Shown one piece after another: positions 35,653 through 48,197 of a stretch of DNA of 64,000 bases. The stretch is from the NCBI GenBank assembly GCA_008921705.1, contig VFFE01007079.1:625473-689472 (forward strand), in the 5' to 3' direction. A program made the position numbers and the translations under genes. The notes beneath the pieces are model-generated. The model was not told the DNA's origin, made no database searches, and worked only from the letters and a program-made list of their open reading frames with translations. The stretch is from Burhinus oedicnemus (Eukaryota; Chordata; Aves; Charadriiformes; Burhinidae). Within the stretch, counting starts at the first letter, position 1. Every line of letters starts with the position of its first letter.

Positions 35653-36317
35653 TCTGCACAGTATTGTGGAAGAAGAAACACAAACAGACTCACAGATGTT
35701 CCAATTGCTTAAGTTTTCTTTCCTCCTGAAGATAAGCTTTAGAGCTGGTGATACACCAGACTAATGTCAACCAATATGCCATGGGAATGGGTCTAAGTGC
35801 TTGAAGCATGATAATGTACTCCTCTAAAATCTTACAAGTGGAGTCAATGTTCCAGAGCACTTTCTCAAATACAAAAGTAGTCTGTGAATTATGTTAAGAA
35901 CATGTGCCCCTTGAAATTCAGCTGCTGCTTTTAAAAAGAGATAGTCTAGAAAAAGGAAGGGTAAATACAGTAAGAAGTACAGAACAGGAACCATTTGCCA
36001 ACTGGGAAAAGCGCAAAGGGAGCATCAGCCTATGCCAGCCTGCCTGGGTCACTGCTTCCCGCAGTGAAATACAGCAGCTATTTACGTCTGTCACCATTTA
36101 TAGAACATATTAAACTACAAAGTACTCTTGAGGTAATGTATAATGATTTCCCTCCCCAATTAAAACTGGCTTTGAACAGCTGTCATATAGTTATTAAAAC
36201 ATCCTATAAGCAACAGATTAGAAATTACCCATGCACAGAAATAATTCTGCAAGTTGAGAAATTATTGTATCTTTCTGAATTAAAAATGAAATGTTAACAG
36301 AAACTTCGCAGCAGTCT

Positions 36318-36897
36318 AACAGTGCACTGGCTTCGGCTGGGATGGAGTTAATTTTCTTCATAGCAGCTTGTAGGGTGCTATGTTTTGTATTTGTGACCAA
36401 AACAGTGTTGATAACACACCGATGTTTTGGCTATTGCCCAACAGCATCAAGGCCTTTTCTGCTTCTCGCGCTGCCCTGCCAGCAAGTAGGCTGGGGGTGC
36501 GCAAGAAGCTGGGAGGGAACATAGCTGGGACAGCTGAGCCCAGCTGACCAAAGGGATATTCCGCACCACATGATGTCATGTTCAGCAATAAAAACTGGGG
36601 GAAGAAGGGGGAACATTTGGAGTTACGGTGTTTGTCTTCCCAAGTTACCTGTGATGGAGCCCTGCTTTCCTGGCAATGGCTAAACTTCCCAATGGCCTGC
36701 TGATGGGAAGTAGTGAATGAATTCCTTATTTTGCTTTGCTTGCACGTGCAGCTTTTCCTTTACCTATCAAGCGGTTTTTATCTTTACCCACAAGTTTTCT
36801 CACTTTTGCCCTTCCAATTCTCTCCCCCATCCCGGAGGCAGGGAGTGAGCGAGCATCTGTGTGGGGCTGAGCTGCCTACTGGGTGGGTTAACCCACA
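36318..36897 (+). mobile_element. Solo LTR of an avian ERVL-type endogenous retrovirus
   Basis: The sequence follows a bird LTR family I recognise: GGCTGGGATGGAGTTAATTT, CTTCATAGCAGCTTGTAGGG, TCAAGGCCTTTTCTGCTTCT, GTAGGCTGGGGGTGCGCAAG, GACCAAAGGGATATTCC, GGAAGTAGTGAATGAATTCC, GTTTTCTCACTTTTGCCCTT, then GAGTGAGCGAGC and a terminal GGTTAACCCAC. U3, R and U5 parts are present in order. No gag, pol or env sequence is attached and no second LTR is seen, so it is a solo LTR left by recombination between the two LTRs of an old provirus. Exact ends and target duplication could not be fixed; assignment to ERVL is from memory of the family. Confidence 0.82.
36571..36595 (+). promoter_or_regulatory. Decayed core promoter of the solo LTR
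   Basis: TGATGTCATG (36571-36580) is one change from the CRE-like word common in this LTR family. CAATAAAAAC (36586-36595) sits where intact copies have a TATA box. Both are slightly eroded, so promoter activity is doubtful. Confidence 0.45.
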
Positions 36898-36899
36898 AG

Positions 36900-39800
36900 G
36901 AGCAGTTTTTAGTGTGTTCATCTTGCTCGATTGACTCAAGAGCATGTTTTCAGCTGTCTTAGAAATAATTGTTTGATTACATTGAACAAATAAATGAAAG
37001 AGCTGGAATATGTAATCAAGATGTGCCATGAAGTAGTCCTTCAAAGAAGCTGGACTGTTTCACCTAATTCCTGTGACATGTTAAATCAGATCCATGGAAA
37101 GATTCATAAACCATGCCTCATAATGCCTTCAGTAACTGGTGGCTGATGCTTCTACTTTGCTTATACTAATGAAATATCCAACAATGTTAATAAATGCATC
37201 CAGTTAATAAAATACACAGAGATGTCTTCAAGACAGATGGGTGAAAAGGTTACTCTGCCTGCATTTGATTGCCCAGCAGTAAGTACTGCTCATTAGGGGA
37301 AGAGGTGCAGTGCAGTATATTAAGAAAGCAATATATATGCTCTGAAGAAAAAGATCAGAGACAGACTTGACAAAAATCACTTTAAAACAGACAGAGGCTC
37401 ATGTCATGCTGGGTTCCCAAATCCTACTGAATGTTCTAGACATCAAACAAAAGCGAGGACATGAGTTGTCCTTTGAATTTCTATTTTTTTAATGTGGCCT
37501 CTTTTATTAAGTCTACACTGGACATGACTCCGACCCTTTAGGCCATGGAAGTGGAGGAGTGTTTGGCTGATGAGTCCCACAGCCGCTTTGTGCAGTCTGC
37601 TGCTATTTGCAGACTGAGTCGCAGAATTGGAGGCAACTTGGGGAACAGAGAGTCATGGATTTGGGCGAAGAAATGGTCCATGAACTTGAGCAGAAGGATT
37701 TGGGCTTTGCTCCCTCATCACTGGGACATCTGCATGTTAGGTCTTCTAAGAAACACTCCCAGAGACATTTCCTGAACAGCAGGGAACCTGGCTCCCTCCA
37801 GGGTTTTTTTGAGCTGTAATTCTTTCTTTCTTGGCCTCGTTTCCATAAGAATGGAGGCTTTCACCCAAAATATCACCTTGTGGCAAGGACACTCTCCTGG
37901 ATGTAGGAAATCCCACCGCAGACACCCTTGACCCGAGGAATACCTGAGATAGAGGCCTTCCACTGAATGAATACATAGTCAAACAAAAGGAGGACAAAAT
38001 CATTGTCTACACATAAAGTTCAGCCTCTGAGCTCTGCTGCAGCTCTAAATAGACATGGAAGCTAAATACAGGCTTTTCCATATTTCTCTGCCTCTGACAC
38101 TTCCTATTGCCTGAGATCTACTCCATCTGCTATGAAACCCTGTGGAGAACAACCTCCACCCCCAAATCACTATTCAGCTAAATTAGCACTGCGAACTCCC
38201 TGGTGGAGCAGGGCACCGAATGTGGGGAGGGCAGTGCTAAAAGGCACAAACACTGAAGTTTGGTAATCCAGTATACAGGGAAATACCACCGGCCCAGCAG
38301 GGAAACGTGGCAGAAGCCAAGCTGGAATCTGGTCAGTCCTATTAGACATCCTTCCAGATCCTTTTCAGTCCTTCAGGCAACCATCTCTGCTCTACTTCCA
38401 GGATGTGTTTATTTCATAGCCATTTACCGTTTGGGTTTCCCTTTTTTATCCAATCACAGATACTTCCTAAACAGGATAGAAAATTGTCAGATTGCACTTA
38501 GCTGGAAAAAAAGAAGATGGAAGTGAAACTTTGTTGAATTGTCCCCAGACTCATAACAGAGAGATGGGATAAAGTCCTCAGTGATACAACATCTTTCCTG
38601 CCAACAGCCTGGGGAAGCACTCAAGAATAGCTCCTGTTATAGTAGTTACAGTAGTTTCAAGCTTATCTTTGGGCAGAAGCCTTCTTTATAATTTTTGCCT
38701 TCTCTTTTTATTTGTACTTGCCAAAATGCCTGTGATATTGTTACCAAGACTTTACAGTGCTCCCTCAGGGCAGGAGCTAATACAGCCGTAGTCATTTTAT
38801 GCTGGGTGAATGGCCAATTGTTCACACTAGAGATTTTTTTAACCCTCACGAATAACAGCCAAAAGCATTTAAAAAAGAAGAAAGCACTTGAAAGCTTGGC
38901 TTTTTCTGCCAAATACTTTACACAGAAAAATAGATTTTGTTAATACCAGTTTTCCCAAGTGTCTCAATTACCTGAAAACACTGCTTAGTTTAAATGCTAC
39001 AAGAGAATGTAAGAGAGAAATAAGTAGTGAAAGCTGCCAAATCTAAAATTGAGAAATCTTATTATAACTTACGGATAGCTCACCCAGTCCCTAATGCTTG
39101 TGCCTAGGGAAGGAATATCTGGACACCATAAGGACTTGTGCTGCACTTCGTCGTGATTGTTACCTGTTCCCAGCTTGACCCCAGCCCCGAAAGCACTGAA
39201 TGCAGGGGGACTGTTCAGATAAGTAATGTTGGGCATGTATGTAAGGGTTTTACGTAAACAAACAGAGGCTGGTGCTTAACAAGCGCTTTAATTTGGTAAG
39301 TCGGATACTGGAAAAAGGGAAGCCTTCATTTCCCTTTGAGCATGGATATTTCTCATCACATCCGATCAACTGTGAGGACTACCCACCAATTTGGACCTGG
39401 TTCCTCTGGCACTATTTTCTGCAAAGGTTCAGCTCAAGGCTTGGACTCTATTCTCTTCCCAGTCAAGTCGTAACAAAGCCACCATTGACCCCTGTGATGA
39501 CTGCACACACTGCCACAATGAATCACTATCTCCTTGAAGAACTCTTTAACAGCTACTCACATCAGCAAGGACAAAGGTTGCCAAAGGTCAACATGTTAAG
39601 CCCTTGCATCAGTTTGCTTTGGTTTTACTTCACATAGGAGGTCAAAGACATAGGGTCAGTAATCAGAGATGAGACCTGCCTCCAACCTGGGGAAGTACTG
39701 TAGCCACAGGCACACTTGGGTAATAGCACACAGTCTGACACCGTAAGTGTGATGAAAGCAGAACACGACTCCCGTAGGGAGTTCTCATGGAGGCAACAAG

Positions 39801-42800
39801 AATAACTTCCTTGCAACAGCCAAATCCTGCTTACTTTTTGACTTGTGTAATTCCATTTAATTAATAAAGCGAGTAGGATTAGTGCCTTGGTATTACAAAA
39901 CAGACCTTGTATTTCATTGGCGTATGCCTCTAACAGCACTCACAAGTCATCTGCCAGTTATTAGGCATTCTCGTGGATCTCTCATCACAAAATTGGCATA
40001 CCTCAGAGAAGGATGAAGCTAATGATCAGCATAGTATGCATTTATGAGAAACAAAACCTACTGCTTTTCTTTTAAACTGAGAAGATACTTTCATTATTCA
40101 TTTTAAATGTTACGGATTGAACCAGTTCATTTCTGGATGACAATTCAATCTAACCCACAGTCTAAGCAGAGTGATTTTCTCAGACTGATAAAAACAGTGG
40201 AGCTCTGGAGCCTTTTATGGGGAGGATTCCACAGCCTTTGAAGGTCCAAAGATTGTCACTTAGACACAGGTTGTTAATCTGAGCCTTCAGGCCACAGGAT
40301 GAAACAGCCTAGCAAACTAATTTTCTGTGGTTCTGTGATGAGCTTGTTTTAACCACACTCCTGCCCAGCCATCGCAGTTCTAAGGAGTGGCACAAGGCCA
40401 ACCTGCTTTCCAGATCTGAAGATCAAGTGCCCATTCCCAGATCAGGGGGTGGGGTGTCAACTGTTAATATCCACACTTGAATTTACTCTTTGGGATTCAT
40501 AGCAATTCCACATTTTCATTTGTTCAGTCAAGTTAGCTTAATCTTAATGTGCTTCATTATTAGCTTTTATTACAGTGGGTTATTGAGGAGGTATGATAGC
40601 GTGGGATAGGAAAGCTCACATTTTAGGCAAGTACAGTTTGTCCAACATGCTGTAATTTGCTTTCCCTTTCCTGGTTTTCACAAATGTATGTCAAGCCTAG
40701 TCTCTGGATGGCATTTGGCTCTTGCACAGAGGTTGTTGTACTAGTTACATATTAATACATATGCTGTTATGAAATATAAAGCAAAAACACCTACATATGT
40801 TACATGTGAAAGTAAAACTATGAATCATAGGCAGGTCTCCTGCTGAATATTTATAGAGACCAATTTGGCTTTCTAAAGTTTTTTACATTAGTAATAACAG
40901 GGTCAGTAACTTTCCTATGTATATTCAGTATAAGCAAAATGCTCTCCTAAGAAGAGGACCAACAAAACCTTGTGTGGGCTGCCCAAATCCTGTGTAAAAC
41001 CTAGTTTCAGGAATTAAGAGTTAGGAGGAGTGGGTGGTATGTTAAGCCTCTGCAAAGGGTGAGTGTAGCTGTAGGGATGTCTGTGCAACACTGAGAGCAT
41101 TTGTGGCAGCCTGTGCGGGTATACTTGAGCATCATCTCACCCCCCTCGACGCGTACCTATGGCAATGAAGTCATGGAAACAGTGGCAGCTAGATAAGGCA
41201 GATGGGCACTGGCTACTTATTCTGGCAGCTATATCACACGATAGAGGCTGTGCTGCTGGGTCTTGGCTGCTTGGTTCTCACCAGACTAGCTGGATTGACA
41301 CATACACAGGAGCTGTAATCATCGCTTTGGTTGCGGTATAACTTTTGGTGACGTGCTATGCCTTTGTCCTGGACATGGGATATTCTATGGCTCCAGCCAG
41401 CCACAGGCATGGCAATCAGCTCATTTTCCGTGCCGTGACAAGAAAGCAAGAATTGAGTCACTGTCCCATATCCCCCTCACTCTTGAATCAATCACCTACT
41501 CATGGCAGGAGCTTCTGTAACATGGTCCAACATAGTTTGTATAATATTGAACAATTTTTGTAATCTAGATACTAACTTGCAGCTGTGTTCTCAGAAAAGA
41601 CAAAGAGTGTACAAATAATATAGCATTCTGAGTTCTCAGTGGCTCTTAAGGGCCAAGTGTTCGGCTTGTTCAGCTTGGACGTAAGGGAAAATGCAGAATG
41701 CTGGCATTTCAGTCTCATGGAACTGAAGATCCTTATGCAGCTCAAAGCCTGGTGATTTAACTTTTGCTCCAAAAGAAATACCTCTTGTATTCTTCTACCC
41801 AGTATAGGGGAGAAGTGGAGAACCAGGGTAAGGAATACACTATTTCATAGAAACCTATCATTATTCTTCAGGTTCTTAAGAGTCTACCCTGGTGAGCAAT
41901 AGCCTCCTACTTCATCCAAGTTTATTGTGGAGGAAGGAATAGTGGTGGTCATCGTCCTCTGTTGCATCCTTCATGCCAAACGCTAAAGTCATACAGAAAA
42001 TGAGAACAGGATAATCTTGTCCCCATCATTCTTTTCACAACAAAATTTTTGTTGTGACTCATACATCAGTTTATGATGGGATCATTTATCAATTTATGAA
42101 TTGAATTATAGGATAGGATTAGGATTGCCCACAATAACAAAGGACTGGATTTGATAACTGAATAAGCCTTTTCCACTCTTTGCTTACTTTCCTGCTCAAC
42201 GATTTAGCCCACGCACTGTCTGGTCTGAATTCCCTGGGATTTCTCCACATACTCAGTTTACGTGAGAAGCTGTATATACTGAATGAAAGGTTCATTAAAC
42301 ATCTGAACTTCCTGGCCTTTTCTTTGCCTTCACCCTTTCCCTTTGATAGCTGAATGTACTGCTTTACTTAAGGAATCCAAAGTGCCCTGGCAGGAGGGAG
42401 GCATAACACAAGTACGTGCCCTGAATAGGGAGAGTTGTGAGCGCAGCTCTGTCAGCCCATCTCATCCCCGACCCTCAGCACCTCTGCCACGGGCACGTCT
42501 GCAGGGCTCATCGGGGCAGACTTCGCGTGCATAGCAAACACCCTGTACAGTGGTGCGACTATGCAAAAATTACCTACTGAGGGGGAAATCTTAGAGCGGT
42601 AAGCTCCTTCTCCGCTTAATTGGAATGTGAGGACGTGGGTCTTACAAAAGAAAATGCTAATAGCCTGTGTCACTCTGGTCTTTCCCTCTTCAGCCTTTTC
42701 CTGTCTCTTAAACCTGATGATACCTGTTAATACGTGTTCAGTGAACCCAGCAGTCTTGCACATTCTGGTTTAGATTCGTTTCTTGGCTGAGGTGAGCAAT

Positions 42801-45264
42801 GTGAATAAAGCTCTGTATGTAGATCTAGGGGAACTTGAAGGTTGATTTTAAACTTGAAGCTAGGTTACAAGGATAAAATGACAATGTAAAATCTTGTGTT
42901 CTGTCTGGTTTAGAATGGAACTCTCGTATATCCATTGAAGCATTTTGCTTAAGTGCTTTCAGATGAAGAAATTCTGCATCATACACTGGGAATTTATGAC
43001 TACGCACACACATACACCTCCACATAGTATTTCAACCAATAATAAAAGCTTCTTATTACTAAAACAGCTACCAAAAGTCACAAAGCTAAATGGGATATTC
43101 AGACCAGCATCAACTAAAGCTTTCTATTTCTCCACTTCCCCAGCACCTCTTTCACGCTGTGCTTTACAATGTGGTTTTTCATGCAAGTTGTAACACAGCT
43201 GAAAATATTAAAACATAACTAAAAAAACCTTGGATCCTCATCATTTACTGTGATACTGTAATAGTGATTGTTTTATGTGCAATTCTTAATCTATTGTATT
43301 TTAGGAATGGTTCCTTGATGCTGTTAAAGCACCTTCGTAAATTTAATGGATTCACCGTGAATTATTAAGCTTGAACATTATAAATGCTTTTTGCAAAGAT
43401 TGCTTCTCATTGGTGCTTTAATAGCTTTAAAACACAATGACAAATATAAAGCTGAACTTAATATCTCTTGTCATCTCTTCGTAAAATGTGCTTGTGCCTA
43501 ACAGCATTAACAGTGTCCAAGACGAGCCAGTTCTGCCAGCCTACCTGCAAGAGCTGAGCCGCTCTAGTTGTTCTGGTGTGTCAGAACGTTTTACGTTAAT
43601 GTTGGGATGTTTTGCTACCCATGTGTTACTTTCTGTTGCAACTTCTTGGCACATCCTCTGACTTTAACTGGGGTAATAAGCTTTTAACACTAACACCGAA
43701 GGAATATAAGCCATGTTTTTCAAAGCTTGTGTTCTGGGCCACATCTACAAGCTGGGGTGCAGCACAATAGAATTTGCATTTCTTTGCACGTCAGGCACTG
43801 CCTGGCCAGGGTTTCAGCAAGGTTTCTGTAGGGTTCACAGGTAGAAAAAACTTCCAACAAAAATGTGCCTGATAAAATCAATGATTTTAAAAACGCTAAT
43901 CTAGAGGTGGGGATCGCATTTGCACTGAGCCAGGTGTTGAAGACTTCTGTGCTTGTAACATGGTCTCCAGCAGAGGACACTCAGATGGTTCCTGGCTGAA
44001 TTTTTCTCAGCATTGTGCCACTTCTTGTCCACAGAGATACATGGTGGGCTAATGTGTGAACTTTCCTAACGGTGTGGTTGCACAATTGTCTGTAGAGTAT
44101 TTTTATGAATGTTTTAGCAGTGTAATACATTGGTTAAAATTCTTGTCCTGTACAGTATATTATTATCTAAAAGTATTTTTTTTCAAAGCCTGGATGAACC
44201 TCTCTGTCCCTCCCTCTGGACCAGGTACTAGCTGCAACCCAACACAGCACTGTCTTACCACTACATCTAAAATTTCATTGCAGTTTTATTTACTTTTTGG
44301 CTCTTGAGACATAAAATGTGTAAATGAAAAGCAACAAGTGCTATTTAGCACTTGCTGCTGCTGCTGTTTCATGGCACTGGGAAACGGACGCTGCTCTGTG
44401 AGGTCACGGCAGCACAGCGCTGGGTGTCAGTGATGTTCGAGAATTTTCCCTGGGGATTCTCAGACAGTTGGTCACTTTCCTTTCAGATGTCTGGAAAAAG
44501 TCACTCCAGTTCCGGGGTCCTTTGCTGACGAGCAATCCTTGAAATAAAATATCAAGCACTGAAACAATTTCCTTCATTTTCCTAATGAATTAAAGAGTGA
44601 AACTATTGAGGTCAGTGAGGGGATTAGGCTCCAACTGATCTGAGACAGGAATCAAACTATTAGGTTTTGTTCTTTTGAAATATTGGGAAAAGATACTCTT
44701 TTAGAAGTAGGAAATGACACAGAGTTTCACCTAGAAATAAATAGGACTATAGCATTACTCCTCTGTTTCATGTGGGAAACGAGTTCAAGAAGGTCGTGTG
44801 AGTTGTATACGCTGCAATTGCTCATCAATTCTGCTTCACAGTGGTGGTCTGTAATGCCAAATTTGAAGACATCACTTCCCCAAAATATCTTTTTGCATCT
44901 GTTGACTTTAGAATGACCTGTCTTCACCCCTGTATCTAGCTTTTCCTAGAAACACCCGATTAATGTCAGTTGAGGACCAAAATTTATTCAATCCTCTCCC
45001 AGACAAAAATCTTGCTGGCCTCCAGGAAACAGTCTTTGGCATTGGGTGTGCAGCACTGCTCCTTTATTGTGTGATAAAGAGCCGTGCTTTTCATTTATAG
45101 TAAAATGTAATAAAATAAAAAGTTTCTAAATAAATCCAGAAGTGTTTTGAAGATCAGAGGAGAGTGGGATTAAATTTTGCACCATGAACAGTGTGTCAGT
45201 ATCCAGCTGGATGCTTTGCAGATTTGGGTACACAGGAGACTACTGCAGACGACATCAATGGTAT
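36900..45264. other. Gene-free stretch
   Basis: The longest feature-poor segment. Frames stay under about 125 codons and none is recognised. A TTCTGTGGTTCTGTGATG at 40322-40339 resembles a CR1 terminal repeat, but the sequence upstream does not clearly match CR1. The part at 43310-43460 is an AT-rich block without repeats. A short run of CTG triplets lies at 44353-44366. The stretch could be intergenic or intronic. Confidence 0.5.
45109..45134 (+). other. Cluster of three AATAAA hexamers
   Basis: AATAAA occurs at 45109, 45114 and 45129. In a real 3' UTR this would be a polyadenylation region, but no upstream terminal exon is recognisable and such clusters are frequent in AT-rich DNA. Confidence 0.2.
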
Positions 45265-46322
45265 GAAATAAAATGACAGGCTGACAGGTTGGGCTCAAAA
45301 AGTTAAGAGTAAATGGGGTTACATCAGGCTATCAGCCAGTCACCAGTGGGGTTCCTCAGGGTGCAGTTTTAGGGCCAGTGCTCTTTAATGTCTGTATAAA
45401 TTATCTGGATGCAGGAGTTGAACGTACATTAAGTAATTTTGCTGATGATACTAAACTAGGAGGAGCTGTGGACTCCCTCAAGGGTAGAGAGGCCTCAGAG
45501 AGAGATCTAGATAGACTAGAGAACTGGGCAATCACCAGCTGTACAAAATTTAACAATAGCAAGTGCCAGATTCTGCACCTGGGACGGGGTGATCCTGGTT
45601 ATACATACAAACTGGAGGACAAGAAGCTGGAGAGCAGCCCTGCAGAAAGATATCTGGGGGTCTGGGTTGATGGCAAGTCAAATATGAGTCAACAGTGTGC
45701 CCTGGCAGCCAAAAGGGCCAACTGTGTCCTGGGGTGCATCAAGCACAGCATAGCTAGCTGGTCAAGGGAGGCAATTGTCCCACTCTACACTGGTGTGGCC
45801 CCACCTCAAGTACTGTGTGCAGTTTTGGGCACCTCAATATAAGAAGGACATCAAACTATCACAGTGTGTCCAGAGGAGGGTGAACAAGATGGTGAAAGGT
45901 CTCGAGGGCAAGACTTACGAGGAGCAGCTGAGGTCACTTGGCTTGTTCAGCTTGGAGAAGAGAAGGCTGAGGGGTGACCTCATGGCAGTCTACAACTTCC
46001 TCAAGGAGGGCAGCAGAGGGGGAGCTACTGATCTCCTCTCTCTGGTCACCAGAGATAGGACATGAGGAAATGGAATGAAGCTGCATCAGAGGAAGTTCAG
46101 ATTGGTCAATAGGAAAGGGTTCTTCACTGAGAAGGTGGTTGGTCACTGGAACAGGCTCCCCAGGGAAGTGGTCATGGCGTCAAGCCTGCCAGAGTTCAAG
46201 GAGCATCTGGACAACGGTCTTAGTCATATGGTTTAGTTTTAGGTAGTCCTGTGAGGAGCAGGGAGTTGGACTTGATGATCCTTATGGGTCCTTTTCAACT
46301 CAAGATATTCTATGATTCTATA
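45265..46322 (+). mobile_element. 5'-truncated CR1 LINE with partial reverse transcriptase
   Basis: A CR1 copy of about 1.06 kb. It starts near GGTTGGGCTCAAAAAG, passes through the reverse transcriptase region before the active site (GVPQGAVLGPVLFNV), the active site, the C-terminal region and the 3' UTR (GGAGTTGGACTTGATGATCC), and ends with ATTCTATGATTCTATA at 46307-46322. It is the most complete CR1 in the window. Its terminal octamer (ATTCTATG) differs from that of the 33.8-kb copy (ATTCCGTG), so the two belong to different subfamilies. It closely matches the 23.6-kb scrap. Confidence 0.95.
45340..46065 (+). pseudogene. CR1 ORF2 reverse transcriptase fragment, frameshifted
   Basis: The first part (45378-45842) carries the polymerase motif FADD at 45438-45449, the catalytic aspartate pair of non-LTR reverse transcriptases, within NFADDTKLGG, and later YLGVWVDGKSNMSQQCALA. 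The frame breaks near 45788, where about 5 bases present in the 33.8-kb copy are missing, and the C-terminal part continues in another frame (45775-46065, [25 protein letters not shown]). A TGA at 46063-46065 ends it early. The endonuclease domain and the start of the polymerase are absent, so the element is dead. Confidence 0.9.
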
Positions 46323-46424
46323 AGGTGACCTGAATCAAGAAGCGTGAAATGTATCTCAATTTTATAGGCAATTTAAAGACCACAGGATAAGTGCAGGACT
46401 GTTCATTAAGTCCACAGTGATGCA

Positions 46425-46825
46425 GACTCCAACCACAGGGTGGTAGTGCCTGTGCCACAGCCATAGGGGCACGAAAAGACCTTAATGGCCCTGACCAGCC
46501 TCACCTGTGGCTTCCACCCACACCCTGCCCATGGCCCAGGAGCCCTGTTTAAGCTCAGCTCTGGGCCTACAGTCCCAGCTGGAGCTCTGCTGGAGGAAGG
46601 CTGATTTCCAGGGCAGCTGGGTCTGGCTTTGTAGTGTGAGCTCAGATCTGCTTGACCATCTGGGACTTGTCTGATGATCTGAATGCTGGGCTCACTCTGG
46701 CCTTGCTCTCTCAGGTACTGTGGGGTGGGTGCTGGTGAGACCCCTGCCCTGCCAGCCCTGTTATCCCCCAGCTCCCCATCCCATGTGGAGCAGCCAGCCC
46801 TTGCTTTGCCCTGACACCTTCTTAG
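46425..46825. repeat. GC-rich block, probable interspersed repeat (LTR-like?)
   Basis: About 400 bp of sharply higher GC than both flanks, beginning near GGTGGTAGTGCCTGTGCC, with CCAGGAGCCCTGTTTAAGCT (a TATA-like TTTAAG), GAGCTCTGCTGGAGGAAGG and GGGTCTGGCTTTGTAGTGTG, and fading after TTGCTTTGCCCTGACACC. The abrupt composition change and promoter-like layout suggest an inserted repeat such as an LTR. The text seems familiar from bird genomes but I cannot name it. A minus-strand frame of 152 codons spans it but reads as low-complexity Gly/Ser/Pro/Arg. It starts about 100 bp after the CR1 copy. Confidence 0.4.
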
Positions 46826-48161
46826 GAGGTATTTGTACCCTTGCATGGCTTGGTTTTGCTTCATGTCAGTAAAAGACTGTTTAGCGTTTTTTCCTGTGGT
46901 AATTCATGGGCGGCCAAGTTTACTACCTCCACTTTGGAGGGATGAAAATTGTATCTTCTGTACTAGTTTTGGTACAAAATCCCAGTTTTTTTCAGCTCAA
47001 AGGGCAAGTTGGGGGTGCAGCTGAAGCACTAGTTTGGGGATAAAAAGGACATCCAAAGTCACCTGTGTCTTATCTCCCTCTTTGAGGTGGTGAACTTAAT
47101 GTGAGAAAAGAGAATACATTAATTTATCTGTGACTGGTAAAGCTGCCCTTTGCTGTCCTGCAGCGAGTTGGCTGTAGTCATCCAGGCCTATGACAGCTCT
47201 CGCCTGGATTATTTTTTCTTTATTTGTGCCAGAGTAAGAAGCTCAGCCATATCAGCTTTGATGGGGATGAGAGATGGCAGACAGTTATGAGGTAGGACAA
47301 GCCAAGGGGAGCCTATTATGTCAGTACTCTGCAGTTTCCTCTGATTACTCAGAGTCAGCACTACAACAGGGTTTGGATGTTGTTTGTAACAGGGTGAATG
47401 TGTGGGGCATTTAAAAAATCATGTCCTTACAGAAAACCCCAGGAAAAGATGTGAGCATGCTGCATGCTGCAGACCCCAGAGCTGCCCCGAGACTAGCAAA
47501 AATGCAGCTTCCCCAAGTTCTGAGACAGCTTCTCTCCTAAATAAGGTTGTGTTGATTTGGGAAAGCCTGGTTGTTCTTTTACCTCTGAAAACAAATCAGT
47601 TTTGCCACTTATTTTTTCCAGTTATTTAAAACTCTTCCTTGTGTTTTCGAAGGTTTTTATCAAGTTACTAGAAAACAAATTTTCCTGTGCTTTCAGCAGT
47701 CAAAACACACACAAAAACATTTTATTGCCAAAGACAAGGGAAAAATTGCTCTGTCTTGTTTGTCAGCCTCTTACCCCAGATATTGGGTTTTTTCATAAAA
47801 CTTTCCACCCTATTAAAAGCTATTTTCTCTTCAAAGTTTTGATGATAAAGTGTTCGGGCGCTTTGTTCAATGGTAAATTTCACAGTATCTCCTACCATCT
47901 GCTTTGCTGCAAAAGATTTTCCCCCTCTGAAGACTAAATATATAAACACAGAAATGCAGATTTCATGTCAGCAAGTTCTCCTCCAGAGATTAGGCGCTAT
48001 TTGCATGAGCAGGGACTGTTAGCTTGATTGTATCTTAATATTGAACAGTCCCTAAATTGCTGGTTAAATAAAGCCAGACAAGATACAGATAGACTGATTT
48101 TTATTTATATAATGTATATAATTAAGATAATAGAGAATCTGGAGGAGCTGTAAAAATACAA

Positions 48162-48197
48162 ATCTATGTAAATAATCAGATCTATGCAAATAACTGA
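48162..48197 (+). repeat. 18-bp tandem duplication containing an ATGCAAAT octamer
   Basis: ATCTATGTAAATAATCAG (48162-48179) is followed at once by ATCTATGCAAATAACTGA (48180-48197). The second copy contains ATGCAAAT (48184-48191), the POU-factor octamer; the first copy has ATGTAAAT, a weaker variant. Confidence 0.8.

Larger units (their letters stand above)
34791..36310. other. AT-rich stretch with local repeats
   Basis: No gene. It has three copies of TCATTCAGAA at 35148-35187 and the ATTCAAAT cluster with its hairpin at 35605-35652. Confidence 0.55.

Noticed and set aside
40195..40340. Possible CR1 3' end (TTCTGTGGTTCTGTGATG)
   Set aside because: Only the terminal word resembles CR1; the 120 bases upstream do not follow CR1 order, so it was not listed as an element.
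43720..43980. Cysteine-rich 86-codon minus-strand frame
   Set aside because: No signal peptide or cysteine spacing typical of a known family; probably chance.
46406..46864. 152-codon minus-strand frame
   Set aside because: It covers the GC-rich probable repeat and is low in complexity; open frames are expected in such composition.
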